Of a stretch of 64,000 bases of DNA, positions 10,987 to 19,187 are shown in pieces. Numbering within the stretch: position 1 is the stretch's first letter; each line of letters opens with the position of its first letter. A program made the translations under genes and the position numbers. Source of the DNA: DASUPK01 sp963736685. GTDB taxonomy: Bacteria > Actinomycetota > Thermoleophilia > Solirubrobacterales > 70-9. Below the pieces are notes generated by a model. The model ran no database searches. It saw only the letters and a list, made by a program, of their open reading frames with translations, and was not told the origin of the DNA. The stretch spans positions 1 through 64,000 of the forward strand of contig CAVTPZ010000013.1 of assembly GCA_963736685.1 (NCBI GenBank), read 5' to 3'.

Positions 10987-11787
10987 ATGCTCTCCGTCGT
11001 CACCCCCACCTACAACATGGCTCGGTACCTGCCCGACACGCTCGACAGCGTGGCGGCCCTGCGCACGCCGCATGAGCACATCGTCGTCGACGGGAGCTCC
11101 GACGACGGCACGATCGAGCTGCTCGAGGGGCGCGAGGACCCGCATCTGACCTGGATCTCCGAGCCCGATTCGGGGCAGACCAACGCGGTCAACAAGGGGC
11201 TGGCGATGGCGCAGGGCGATCTGCTCGCCTGGGTCAACGCCGATGACGCCTACATCCCGGATATGGTCGACCGGGCGTTGGAGCGCTTCGAGCGCGACCC
11301 CGGCCTCGGCGCGATCTTCGGAGCCGTGAACTACGTCGATGAGCACGGCAAGATCTTCCGCACTCTGGTTCCACCGAGGTTCAGCTGGCGCCGCTACCTG
11401 TACTTCGGGGCGTTCGTCACCACCCCCACGATCATCTGGCGCCGGGAGCTGATGGACCGGGCACCCTCGCTGAACGAGGGCTACGTCGACGCGGCGGACT
11501 ACGACTTCTACCTGCGGCTGCTGCGGGGGGTCCGCGTTGAGAGGATCGACGAGCCGGTCCTCAACTTCCGCTACCACCCGACCAGCAAGACGACCACGGA
11601 CGTCTGGACCCAGCTCAACGAGGCGAAGGAGATCCGGCTGCGCTGGGCCAGCAACCCGGTGCAGCGGGGGATCATGCGGGGCTACGAGGGGGCACGGCGG
11701 GCCATCCTCCCCCGGATCTCCTCCTGGCCCCATCCCGAACCGCGCGGCGTGGTCAAGCTCCTGCGGAAGATCGGCGCGCGTGGCTGA
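10987..11787 (+). CDS. GT2 glycosyltransferase
   Basis: 266 residues, intact. GT-A fold markers: SVVTPTYNMARYLPDTLDS at the N-terminus, HIVVDGSSDDGTIELL, LLAWVNADDAYIPDM (the DxD-type motif) and the acceptor-side YVDAADYDFYLRLL. A basic C-terminal tail follows. It overlaps the next methyltransferase gene by 8 bp (GTGGCTGA), so the two are very likely one operon and act on the same glycan. Confidence 0.8.
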   Translation: MLSVVTPTYNMARYLPDTLDSVAALRTPHEHIVVDGSSDDGTIELLEGREDPHLTWISEPDSGQTNAVNKGLAMAQGDLLAWVNADDAYIPDMVDRALERFERDPGLGAIFGAVNYVDEHGKIFRTLVPPRFSWRRYLYFGAFVTTPTIIWRRELMDRAPSLNEGYVDAADYDFYLRLLRGVRVERIDEPVLNFRYHPTSKTTTDVWTQLNEAKEIRLRWASNPVQRGIMRGYEGARRAILPRISSWPHPEPRGVVKLLRKIGARG

Positions 11788-12604
11788 CGTTCGGGAGGGG
11801 GGCCCGGTCTTCGAGGGGCCCTCGCTGCGGCTGCGGGTCGCGGTCTGGATGGCCGAGGCGATCGAGTGGGTCCTGCGCCACCACCGCCTCGCCAAGGTTC
11901 TCTACTGGGCGGCCGATCTGAACGGCCGCCTCAGCGCCCGGCTCCTGCGCGGCGAGGGCCGCGAGTGTCCCTGCTGCGGCGGCCACTTCAAGCGGATGTC
12001 GGAGCGGCGACTGGCCGGCTTCGGCGGCATCTGCCCGCGCTGCCGCTCCCACCCGCGTCACCGCGCCATCGCCCTGCTCCTCGCACGGGGTGATCTGCCC
12101 GGGCACCGGCTGCTGCACTTCGCCCCCGAGCCCCTCTTCGATCCGGTCTTCGCCCGGCTGCCGAAGATCGAGCGGACGACCGCTGACCTCTATGCCCCCG
12201 CCGATCTCGCGCTCGACATCACCAGGATGGACCTCGCCGACGGCTCCTTCGACCTGATCCTCTGCAGCCACGTCCTCGAGCACGTGCCAGACGACCGGGC
12301 GGCGATGTCGGAGTTGCGACGGGTTCTCGCCCCGGGTGGGCTGGCGCTCGTCCTCACGCCCTACCGCCCGGAGGTCTCCACCTATGAGGATCCGCGGATC
12401 ACCGGGCCGCTGGATCGCATGGTCGCCTTCGGCCAGCAGGATCACGTCCGGATCTACGGGGCCGATCTCGCCGATCGCCTCCGCGATGCGGGGTTCGAGG
12501 TAGAGGACCGGACCCCCGCCGAGCTCTTCGACCCCTCAGTGGTGCACCGGTCGGAACTCGACCCCGACGAGCACCTCTTCCTCTGCCGCGCGCCCGCGGC
12601 CTAG
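11780..12604 (+). CDS. SAM-dependent methyltransferase with N-terminal zinc-ribbon-like Cys pairs
   Basis: 274 residues from a GTG at 11780 that overlaps the upstream GT2 stop. The N-terminal part has CPCCGGHF and CPRCRSHPRHR, two CxxC pairs that could bind zinc. The methyltransferase core follows: LLHFAPEPLF, FDLILCSHVLEHVPDDRAAM and LRRVLAPGGLALVLTPY. Close relatives in sugar loci combine the same zinc ribbon and core. The 3' end overlaps the convergent small membrane gene by 69 bp. Confidence 0.75.
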   Translation: MADVREGGPVFEGPSLRLRVAVWMAEAIEWVLRHHRLAKVLYWAADLNGRLSARLLRGEGRECPCCGGHFKRMSERRLAGFGGICPRCRSHPRHRAIALLLARGDLPGHRLLHFAPEPLFDPVFARLPKIERTTADLYAPADLALDITRMDLADGSFDLILCSHVLEHVPDDRAAMSELRRVLAPGGLALVLTPYRPEVSTYEDPRITGPLDRMVAFGQQDHVRIYGADLADRLRDAGFEVEDRTPAELFDPSVVHRSELDPDEHLFLCRAPAA

Positions 12605-12841
12605 CGCCCGGCGGCGCGCCCGCACGCCACGGGCGATCCGGATCGGCAGGTAGATCAGGCCCGCGAGCAGGAGGAGCGGGATCGCCGGCAGCGCCATCAC
12701 GGCCAGCGTCGCTCCGGTCAGGACCAGGATCGGGATCGCCAGCGGTGCGAGGGCCACGACGAGGATCCCTGCGCCCACTCCCCACTTCGAGAACTCCTCG
12801 ATGACCTCGTTTCTCTCGGCAGACTTCGCCTCATTGCTCAT
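12536..12841 (-). CDS. Small membrane protein
   Basis: 101 residues from the ATG at 12841, chosen because GGAG stands 7 bases ahead; an upstream Met at 12865 is less likely. Two adjacent hydrophobic segments (GAGILVVALAPLAIPILVL and LAVMALPAIPLLLLAGLIYL) form a hairpin, followed by an Arg-rich tail (RIARGVRARRRALGRGR). It is a cytoplasmic-in hairpin by the positive-inside rule. No family is recognised. Its last 69 bp overlap the end of the convergent methyltransferase, so the C-terminus is dictated partly by that gene. Confidence 0.55.
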   Translation of the reverse strand: MSNEAKSAERNEVIEEFSKWGVGAGILVVALAPLAIPILVLTGATLAVMALPAIPLLLLAGLIYLPIRIARGVRARRRALGRGRAAEEEVLVGVEFRPVHH

Positions 12842-12896
12842 CACGGCTCCTTTCATCGCTCTCACTCAGAGGACGAGACGGAGCGCTCGTCTGTGA

Positions 12897-13730
12897 CTAC
12901 TGGGCGGCGGTATCCCTGCGAAAGATGACGCTGCGGTAGAGAGCCTTCTCGAGCTTCGCCGGCACGGGGCGCCAGGCGAAGTAGGTCCGGTAGACGAGGC
13001 GGTGAAGGGGGCCGAGCGGCGTCTCGCGCGCGAACTCCGGGCGACGGGCGAACAGCTCCGCGTGCTTGGCGCGCAGCTGGCGGTAGATGTGGCGGTACTG
13101 GCGGCGATGGCCCTCCTCGCCCGAGCGCTCGTGCTTGCGGTACTCGTGCGTCACCTGGTCGATCTGCAGCCCTCGCCAGCCCTTCTCCAGCGCGCTCAGG
13201 CAGAAGTCCCAGTCCTCGTAGCCGTCGATCGCCGGATCGAATCCTCCCGCGTCCTCCCAGCAGCGCCGCCTGACCAGCCCCAGCTGGGCACCCGCGATCG
13301 AGCGGTGCAAGAGGATGTAGGGGTCGAAATCGGGGAAGCGCAGGACGCCGGACCAGGCGCCGATCAGCTTCATCAGCCCGTAGCAGTAGCCGACGTCGGG
13401 GTGCGCCTCGAGCGGCGGGCGCAGGGTGTCGAGGGCATCGAGCGTGAGGCGGTCGTCCGCGTCCACCATCAGCAGCAGCTCGGACTCCGAGTTCTCGAAG
13501 CCGGCGTTCCGCGCCATCGCCACGCCGGCGTTCTGCTGTCGGATCAGCCGGACGCCGTCGGGCAGGGCGTCGAGGGCCCTCTCCGTCTCCGCGTCGGTCG
13601 ACCCGTCGTCGACCACGATCACCTGTGGCGGTCCGCCGTTCTGGCCGAGTGCGCGCTCGACCGACTCCAGCAGGAAGCGCCCGTGGTTGAAGCAGGGGAT
13701 CACGACCGTGATGTCGCCGTGGCGGGACAT
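12897..13730 (-). CDS. GT2 glycosyltransferase
   Basis: 277 residues from MSRHGDITVVIPCFNHGRFL. GT-A features: PPQVIVVDDGSTDAETERAL, NAGVAMARNAGF, SELLLMVDADDRLTLDAL (DxD) and IDGYEDWDFCLSALEKGW. The Asp/Trp-rich acceptor motif and a basic C-terminus fit surface-glycan GT2 enzymes. The start lies 14 bp from the edge of a 164-bp palindrome, which therefore occupies its 5' leader or promoter region. Confidence 0.8.
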   Translation of the reverse strand: MSRHGDITVVIPCFNHGRFLLESVERALGQNGGPPQVIVVDDGSTDAETERALDALPDGVRLIRQQNAGVAMARNAGFENSESELLLMVDADDRLTLDALDTLRPPLEAHPDVGYCYGLMKLIGAWSGVLRFPDFDPYILLHRSIAGAQLGLVRRRCWEDAGGFDPAIDGYEDWDFCLSALEKGWRGLQIDQVTHEYRKHERSGEEGHRRQYRHIYRQLRAKHAELFARRPEFARETPLGPLHRLVYRTYFAWRPVPAKLEKALYRSVIFRRDTAAQ

Positions 13731-13743
13731 TCGGGCGCAGAGT

Positions 13744-13907
13744 AGATGGTTGATTTCACGGCGCTGTACGTCTGGGGACGTGCGAGGCCGAGCAGATCGG
13801 TGGACGCAGGGCGAAGCCCTTGCTGGTTGCAAGGGCGAGCCCGAGGACGCCGAGATGCGACGGCCACGCGCATCTCCAGGCGTGCATGGTCGTGGAATCA
13901 ACCATCT
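13744..13907 (+). repeat. 164-bp imperfect palindrome able to form one long RNA hairpin
   Basis: The outer arms match as AGATGGTTGATT (13744-13755) and AATCAACCATCT (13896-13907). The centre is CCCTTGC-TGGTT-GCAAGGG (13817-13835). The arms stay in register for about 80 bases each with a small asymmetry. In the outer 47 positions I count 37 Watson-Crick pairs and, read as plus-strand RNA, 6 G-U pairs. The mismatches are mostly of the type that keeps G-U pairing on this strand. That pattern suggests a selected RNA structure or an old palindromic repeat. It fills the space between divergent GT2 and thioesterase genes. Confidence 0.65.
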
Positions 13908-13929
13908 CGGCCCCACTAGGATCGCCCCC

Positions 13930-14454
13930 ATGGCCGAGGAGGAGCGCAGTGGCCCCCGCACCGTCGCGGGTTCTGAATCCGAGCTGATCCGCTGGATGAG
14001 CATCCAGGATGCGAACTCCGCCGGGTTCATCCACGGCGGGGTGGTGATGAGGATGTGCGACGAGGTCGCCGGGATCGCGGCGATCCGCCACAGCGGCTGC
14101 CGGGTGGTGACCGCCGGGATGGACCGGATGACCTTCGCCCTGCCGCTCTATGTCGGCGAGCTCCTGCGCTGCATCGCGAGCGTCAATGCCGCCTGGCGAA
14201 CCTCCATGGAGGTCGGAGTGCGGGTCGAGGCCGAGAATGCCGTCACCCGGGAGGTTCGCCACACCAGCACCGCCTACCTGACCATGGTCGCCGTCGACGA
14301 GCACGGCAATCCTGTGCCGGTGCCGCCGCTGCAGGTTGAGGGGCCCACGGAGGAGCGCCGCCAGCGTGAGGCCGAGACCCGCAGGCACAACCGCCTCACC
14401 GAGCGCGAGGAAATCCGCAGGGCGCGCAAGGCGGCGGGTGAAGAGACGGGCTGA
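13930..14454 (+). CDS. Hotdog-fold acyl-CoA thioesterase (YciA/BACH-like)
   Basis: 174 residues from the ATG at 13930. Hotdog signatures: DANSAGFIHGGVVMRMCDE, with the Asp/Asn and the HGG turn, then VVTAGMDRMTFALPLYVGE and AENAVTREVRHTSTAYLTM. The C-terminal 35 residues are a charged helix (EERRQREAETRRHNRL). It cleaves acyl-CoA to acid and CoA in the cytoplasm. It has no evident tie to the glycan genes on either side. Confidence 0.8.
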   Translation: MAEEERSGPRTVAGSESELIRWMSIQDANSAGFIHGGVVMRMCDEVAGIAAIRHSGCRVVTAGMDRMTFALPLYVGELLRCIASVNAAWRTSMEVGVRVEAENAVTREVRHTSTAYLTMVAVDEHGNPVPVPPLQVEGPTEERRQREAETRRHNRLTEREEIRRARKAAGEETG

Positions 14455-14498
14455 CCCGCCCGCCATAGCGCTCGAACGCTCCTATCCTTCCGATCCCC

Positions 14499-15707
14499 AT
14501 GGCGGCAACCGCTTCGACGAAAGCGGGCGACGAGGGCGCTGCGAGCGCGGACGTCATCCGCACCACCGTGGTCCTCCCCGCGTACAACGAGGGCGCGGCG
14601 CTTCCGCACGTCCTCGACGAGCTCGGCGAGTACCTGGACGACTCCTATGAGGTCCTGGTGGTGGACGACGGCTCGAACGACGACACCGCGGACGTGGCCG
14701 AGCGCTACCCGGTCCGCCTGATCAAGCACAAGACGAACAGCGGCAAGGGCGTCGCGATCCGCACGGGAATCGCCGAGGCCCAGGGCGAGAACGTGGTGAT
14801 CATGGACGCCGACGCGACCTACCCGGTGCCGGCCATCAAGGAGATGGTCGACCTGCTCGACGAGAACGACCTGGTGCGGGGAATCCGCGAATCCGAGCCC
14901 GAGTCGATGCCGGTCGTCAACCGCTTCGGGAACTGGCTCTTCAACAAGCTGCTCGCGATCAGCCACGGCCTCGAGGGCGCCGACCAGCTCACCGGCCTCT
15001 ATGCGATCCGGCGCTCGGAGGCGGTCCGGCTGGGCACCGAGGCTCGCGGTTTCGACATCGAGACCGAGATCGGCATCAAGGCGAAGGCGCGCGGGCTCCG
15101 GGAGGCCGAGATCCCGATCTCCTACCTGCCGCGGGTCGGCGAGAAGAAGCTCAGCCCGTGGAAGGACGGGCTGCGGATCCTCGGCCGGGTGATCGTGCTC
15201 CTGCTGATCTACAACCCCACGGCGACCTTCATCATTCCTGGCCTGGCCCTGATGGGGATCACGATCACCGGCGCGATCGCGCTCGCGATCGCAGGGCCGG
15301 TGAAGACCTTCTTCCTGGGCCTCGACATCAACAGCTTCATCGTCGTGACGCTCGGCGTTCTGGCCGCCTTCCAGCTCGTGATCTTCGGAGTGGCGGCCGC
15401 GCTCTACGGCGTCGAGGCCGGCAAGGAGCCTCCCCGCTGGCTGCTGCGGGTGATCTCGGTCCGATTCCGGCTCAGCGTGGCGAGCCTGGGGCTGGTGCTG
15501 ATGCTCGGCTCGTTCGCCAAGCTCGTCCAGCTCACGATCCAGTGGGCGGGCAACAACGTCTTCACCGACACACGGGCGCTGGTGCTCGCCACCAGCTTCC
15601 TGGTCCTCGGCCTGCAGATGCTCTCGGCCGCGCTCTTCATCTCGATCTTCAGCGGCCGGATCAGCCGACTTGCCGAGGAGGGCTCCTCCAACTGGTTTCG
15701 GTCGTAG
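14499..15707 (+). CDS. DPM1-like GT2 glycosyltransferase with C-terminal membrane segments
   Basis: 402 residues. The catalytic domain contains TTVVLPAYNEGAALPHVLDE, YEVLVVDDGSNDDTADVA, NVVIMDADATYPVPAIKEM (DxD) and DQLTGLYAIRRSEAVRLG. From about residue 230 there are four hydrophobic stretches (including FIIPGLALMGITITGAIALA and TLGVLAAFQLVIFGVAAAL). The enzyme is thus membrane-anchored, as in polyprenyl-phosphate mannose/glucose synthases. It probably charges undecaprenyl phosphate with a sugar, or adds one at the membrane. The next GT2 overlaps its 3' end. Confidence 0.8.
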   Translation: MAATASTKAGDEGAASADVIRTTVVLPAYNEGAALPHVLDELGEYLDDSYEVLVVDDGSNDDTADVAERYPVRLIKHKTNSGKGVAIRTGIAEAQGENVVIMDADATYPVPAIKEMVDLLDENDLVRGIRESEPESMPVVNRFGNWLFNKLLAISHGLEGADQLTGLYAIRRSEAVRLGTEARGFDIETEIGIKAKARGLREAEIPISYLPRVGEKKLSPWKDGLRILGRVIVLLLIYNPTATFIIPGLALMGITITGAIALAIAGPVKTFFLGLDINSFIVVTLGVLAAFQLVIFGVAAALYGVEAGKEPPRWLLRVISVRFRLSVASLGLVLMLGSFAKLVQLTIQWAGNNVFTDTRALVLATSFLVLGLQMLSAALFISIFSGRISRLAEEGSSNWFRS

Positions 15708-16705
15708 TCGTCAACTACAACGGGGCTGACTGCCTGGAGGCGTGCGTCCGCGCCGTCCTGGAGCACTCCGGCGAGGTGCAGGTCGAGGTGCTGGTGGTGG
15801 ACAACGCCTCCTCGGACGACAGCGCCGCAATCGCGGAGCAACTCGCCGACGATCACGACGAGGTGCGCCTGCTGCGCTCCCCGACCAACCGCGGCTACGC
15901 CGGGGCGGTCAACTTCGCCCTGTCCGAGGCGCGGGGCGACCAGATCGCCGTCCTCAACATGGACGTGGTCGCCGGCCCGAACTGGCTCGACCCTCTGGTC
16001 GCGTTGCTGGAGGAGAAACCGGCCGCCGGGGTCGCCTGCCCGCTGATCCTGCTCGAGTCGGATCCCGGCCGGATCATGGCCGCCGGGCAGAACCTCAACA
16101 AGACGGGGCTGGGGTTCAACCGCTGGCTCGGCAAGTCGCGCGAGGTCGCCGGCACCGGCGCCTTCCAGGTGACGGGGCTGCACGGCGCCGCCTTCGTGGT
16201 CCGCAGGTCGCTGCTGGAACGTCTCGGCGGCTGGGACGAGACCGGCTTCCTCTACTTCGAGGACGTCGAGCTCTCCTGGCTGCTGCGGATCAGCGGCAAC
16301 GAGATCTGGTGCGAGCCGGCCGCGACGGTCGCCCACGATTACCACCTTTCGATGTTCCCCCACAAGCTGTTCCTGCTGGAGCGCAACCGCTGGCGGACGT
16401 TGCTCGCCGACCTCCGCGGGCGCACGCGCCTGGCGATCTCGCCGCTGCTCGCCCTCAGCGAGCTGCTGATCTGGGGCTACTGCCTGCTGCGCGGGCCGAA
16501 GTTCCTGCGAGCGAAGTGGCAAAGCTACGCCTGGGTGCGGGCGAACAGGCCCGAGATCCGCGCCCGCCGCGAGCGGGTCGACTCGGTCAGGCAGCGGTCC
16601 GACTGGGACGTGCTGCGCGGGATGCGTTGGGGATATCCGATCGACCAGTTCCTGACACTCGGGCGCGAGCGTGGGGAATCGTCGAGGGACCGCATCGGCG
16701 CCTAG
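15692..16705 (+). CDS. GT2 rhamnosyltransferase-like glycosyltransferase
   Basis: About 337 residues. The N-terminus VSVVVVNYNGADCLEACVRA lacks a canonical start codon: the best candidate is a CTG at 15692, just after a GAGGAGG ribosome-binding sequence inside the previous gene. Further motifs: VEVLVVDNASSDDSAAIA, NRGYAGAVNFALSEARGD, QIAVLNMDVV (DxD-like), GLHGAAFVVRRSLLERLGGW and FLYFEDVELSWLL. These place it with WbbL/rhamnosyltransferase-type GT2 enzymes. A 16-bp overlap implies coupling with the DPM1-like gene. The start is uncertain; the family is secure. Confidence 0.75.
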   Translation: MVSVVVVNYNGADCLEACVRAVLEHSGEVQVEVLVVDNASSDDSAAIAEQLADDHDEVRLLRSPTNRGYAGAVNFALSEARGDQIAVLNMDVVAGPNWLDPLVALLEEKPAAGVACPLILLESDPGRIMAAGQNLNKTGLGFNRWLGKSREVAGTGAFQVTGLHGAAFVVRRSLLERLGGWDETGFLYFEDVELSWLLRISGNEIWCEPAATVAHDYHLSMFPHKLFLLERNRWRTLLADLRGRTRLAISPLLALSELLIWGYCLLRGPKFLRAKWQSYAWVRANRPEIRARRERVDSVRQRSDWDVLRGMRWGYPIDQFLTLGRERGESSRDRIGA

Positions 16706-16750
16706 CCCTCAGCTCCCGTTTCGCGCTGACTCCATATCCTTCCCGGCCCC

Positions 16751-19165
16751 GTGGGAGCCTTCGCTGGAACCTACGTAACCGCAGGGGTGATCCTGCTCGC
16801 GTCCCTGCTGGTCGGCCGGGCGATTCTGCTTGCGCTCGGCCGCAGACACGCCTCCTTCCTCGAGGGGGCGGTGGGCTTCGCAACGCTGGTCCTGGTCTGC
16901 ACGGTCGCCATTCGGCTGCCGGGCAACGAGGCGACCTCGATCGTCTGCTGCGCCATCCTGCTCGTCGCTTCGATCGTCTTCCTTGTGGTCCGCTCGGAGT
17001 CGGTGCTCAGCCCGTCGTTCGGGCTCGCCATCCCGGTCGGGGCGGTGACGATTCTGCTCGCCTCCTTCCCGTTCATCGCGAGCGGCCACATCGGCATCCC
17101 GGGCGTGGGCCTCAACAACGACATGGCCATGCACCTGGTCGACGTCGATTACCTCGTCGACCCGAGCAGGCCCACGCCGCAGAGCGTGATCAACGGCTAC
17201 CCGCTCGGGCCGCACAGCCTGGTCGGGACGGTGGTCAGCGTGTTCGGCACGCAACCCCTCTACGGCTGGCTCGGGCTCCTGGTCGCGGTCCCCGTGCTGA
17301 CCGGGATCACCGCGCTCGGCGCGCTGCGCGAGCTGCCCGGCTGGCGCCGCCTGCTCGGTGCCACGCTCGTCGCACTCGCCTACCTGTCCGCCTCCGCCCT
17401 GGGCGTCGCCGGCTTCAAGGAGCTGATCGCCGGGATGTTCCTGATCGCCTTCGCGCTCGGGTTGCGGGAGATCGAACGGGAGCCGGAGGGCCGCATCGCG
17501 ATCCTGATCGGCCTGGCGCTGATCACCGCCGCGATGGTCCCGGTCTACAGCCTGCCCGGCGTCGCCTGGCTCGCCATCACCGCCGGGATCTGGCTGGTCG
17601 CGCGCCTGCTGCAGGTCCGGGCGGAAAAGGGGGCAGGCGGAGTCCGGGAGCTGGTGCGCGACTCCATGCGAATCGTCATCCCCGCGGCGATCGTCCTCGT
17701 CCTCGTCTTTCTGACTCAGCTCCCGAAGGTGCTCGACTTCCTCCGGTCGGGCTCAATCGGCAACGTCGCGGACACGGACAGCAAGCTCCGCTTCGTCGTC
17801 TCGCCGCTGGAGACGCTGGGCATCTGGCCGAGCGGGAGCTGGCTGCTGGGGACACACGACGTGACCCACTACTGGATCTTCGGGGCGATCGGCCTCGCCG
17901 GGCTGATCATCGGCCTGGTCTGGTGGATCGGCCGGGTGGACTACGCCGTCCCGGCGGCCGTGATCTCGGGAATCATCATCTGGCTCGGGACGAAGTACAT
18001 CGAAAACGGCGGGCTGTACATCCTCGCCAAGGCGGTGGTGGTGCCGGCCTCGGTCGTGATGCTGCTCGTGCTCGCCGCCCTGCTCGCCCCGGGAGGGGGG
18101 TGGCCGAAGAAGATCTTCGCCGTCGTCTTCATCGCCCTGGCGAGCTACTCGACCTTCCTCGCGCTCCGCGACACAGTGATCGCGCCGGACGACCGACTGC
18201 AGCAGCTCAGCGAATTCCAGCATGAGGTCTCTGGGCAGAAGGTTCTGGCCCTGACCGGCGACCGCTTCTCCGACTACGGCCTGCGGACCGCCGAGGTCTC
18301 GAGCCCCGCCTTCAACGCGGAGATCCGCGTCCCCTCCGTCGGATCGAAGTCTCAGCGCCTCCCGATCGACTTCGACTCGGTGCCCACCTCGGTCCTCAAC
18401 CAGTTCCCCTACGCGGTGACCACCAGCGCGATCTACCAGAGCCAGGCGCCACCGGGCTGGACATTGGCCGACTCCACCGAGTCGTACCGGCTGTGGAAGC
18501 GGACCGGGAAGACGCCCCCGATCCAGCAGCTCGCGGAAGAGGCCCGCCCCGGCCGGATCTTCCGGTGCAAGAAGCCGAAATTCCGGAACTACGTCAACGC
18601 GGGCGGGAGCGCCCTCACCTGGCAGCCGCGCACGGTGATCGCGAAGCGGCTCTACTGGAAGGCCGGAGGCGCCGCCGGGGCCCTCGGCGAAGGCGGAGTG
18701 GCCGCCGCCAAGCGTGCTCCGATCGACAACAACCTGGCGCCCGGAGAAACCGCGAGCCAGCGGATCGTGTTGCCGGCCGGGCGGTGGGAGCTGTCGCTCC
18801 AGTACGTGAGCCCGGTGACCGGACTGACCGTGAAGGCACCCGGGCTCGACGTGCACCTGCCCGCCGGCGTCGACGCGGCGATCCCCTACAGGCCGGACCA
18901 GGGCCCGTATTGGCCCGTCGGCACCATCACCAGCCAGGGTGGGCCCGTGACCGTCAGCGTGATGGCTGACGACGTCAACTGGTTCCAGTCGCTGATCGGC
19001 GTCGATGCCCCCGCGGTGATCGGCAATCTGACGGCGGTCAACCCGGACGGCTTCAAGGTGCTGCCGACGGCGGCTGCATGCGGGCTGTTCGTGGACCACC
19101 TGATCGGCGTCCAGACGGCGAGTCACGACCAGGCCCAGGGCAAGGCAGCATCCAAGGGCAAGTAG
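16751..19165 (+). CDS. Large polytopic membrane protein of the surface-glycan locus
   Basis: 804 residues from GTG 16751. The first 470 or so residues contain about a dozen hydrophobic segments (for example YVTAGVILLASLLVGRAIL and AAVISGIIIWLGTKYI). An extracytoplasmic C-terminal part of some 330 residues follows. An acidic loop after an early segment, GVGLNNDMAMHLVDVDYL, has the Asp/His character of GT-C transferases, which use polyprenyl-linked donors outside the membrane. I do not recognise a named family, and no GT-C motif is certain. The position after two GT2 genes and before the UDP-sugar dehydrogenase supports a role in glycan assembly or sugar transfer. The C-terminal half (ETASQRIVLPAGRWELSLQY) looks like a beta-sandwich. 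Confidence 0.6.
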   Translation: MGAFAGTYVTAGVILLASLLVGRAILLALGRRHASFLEGAVGFATLVLVCTVAIRLPGNEATSIVCCAILLVASIVFLVVRSESVLSPSFGLAIPVGAVTILLASFPFIASGHIGIPGVGLNNDMAMHLVDVDYLVDPSRPTPQSVINGYPLGPHSLVGTVVSVFGTQPLYGWLGLLVAVPVLTGITALGALRELPGWRRLLGATLVALAYLSASALGVAGFKELIAGMFLIAFALGLREIEREPEGRIAILIGLALITAAMVPVYSLPGVAWLAITAGIWLVARLLQVRAEKGAGGVRELVRDSMRIVIPAAIVLVLVFLTQLPKVLDFLRSGSIGNVADTDSKLRFVVSPLETLGIWPSGSWLLGTHDVTHYWIFGAIGLAGLIIGLVWWIGRVDYAVPAAVISGIIIWLGTKYIENGGLYILAKAVVVPASVVMLLVLAALLAPGGGWPKKIFAVVFIALASYSTFLALRDTVIAPDDRLQQLSEFQHEVSGQKVLALTGDRFSDYGLRTAEVSSPAFNAEIRVPSVGSKSQRLPIDFDSVPTSVLNQFPYAVTTSAIYQSQAPPGWTLADSTESYRLWKRTGKTPPIQQLAEEARPGRIFRCKKPKFRNYVNAGGSALTWQPRTVIAKRLYWKAGGAAGALGEGGVAAAKRAPIDNNLAPGETASQRIVLPAGRWELSLQYVSPVTGLTVKAPGLDVHLPAGVDAAIPYRPDQGPYWPVGTITSQGGPVTVSVMADDVNWFQSLIGVDAPAVIGNLTAVNPDGFKVLPTAAACGLFVDHLIGVQTASHDQAQGKAASKGK

Positions 19166-19187
19166 CCGCCTCCCTACACTGGCGCCC

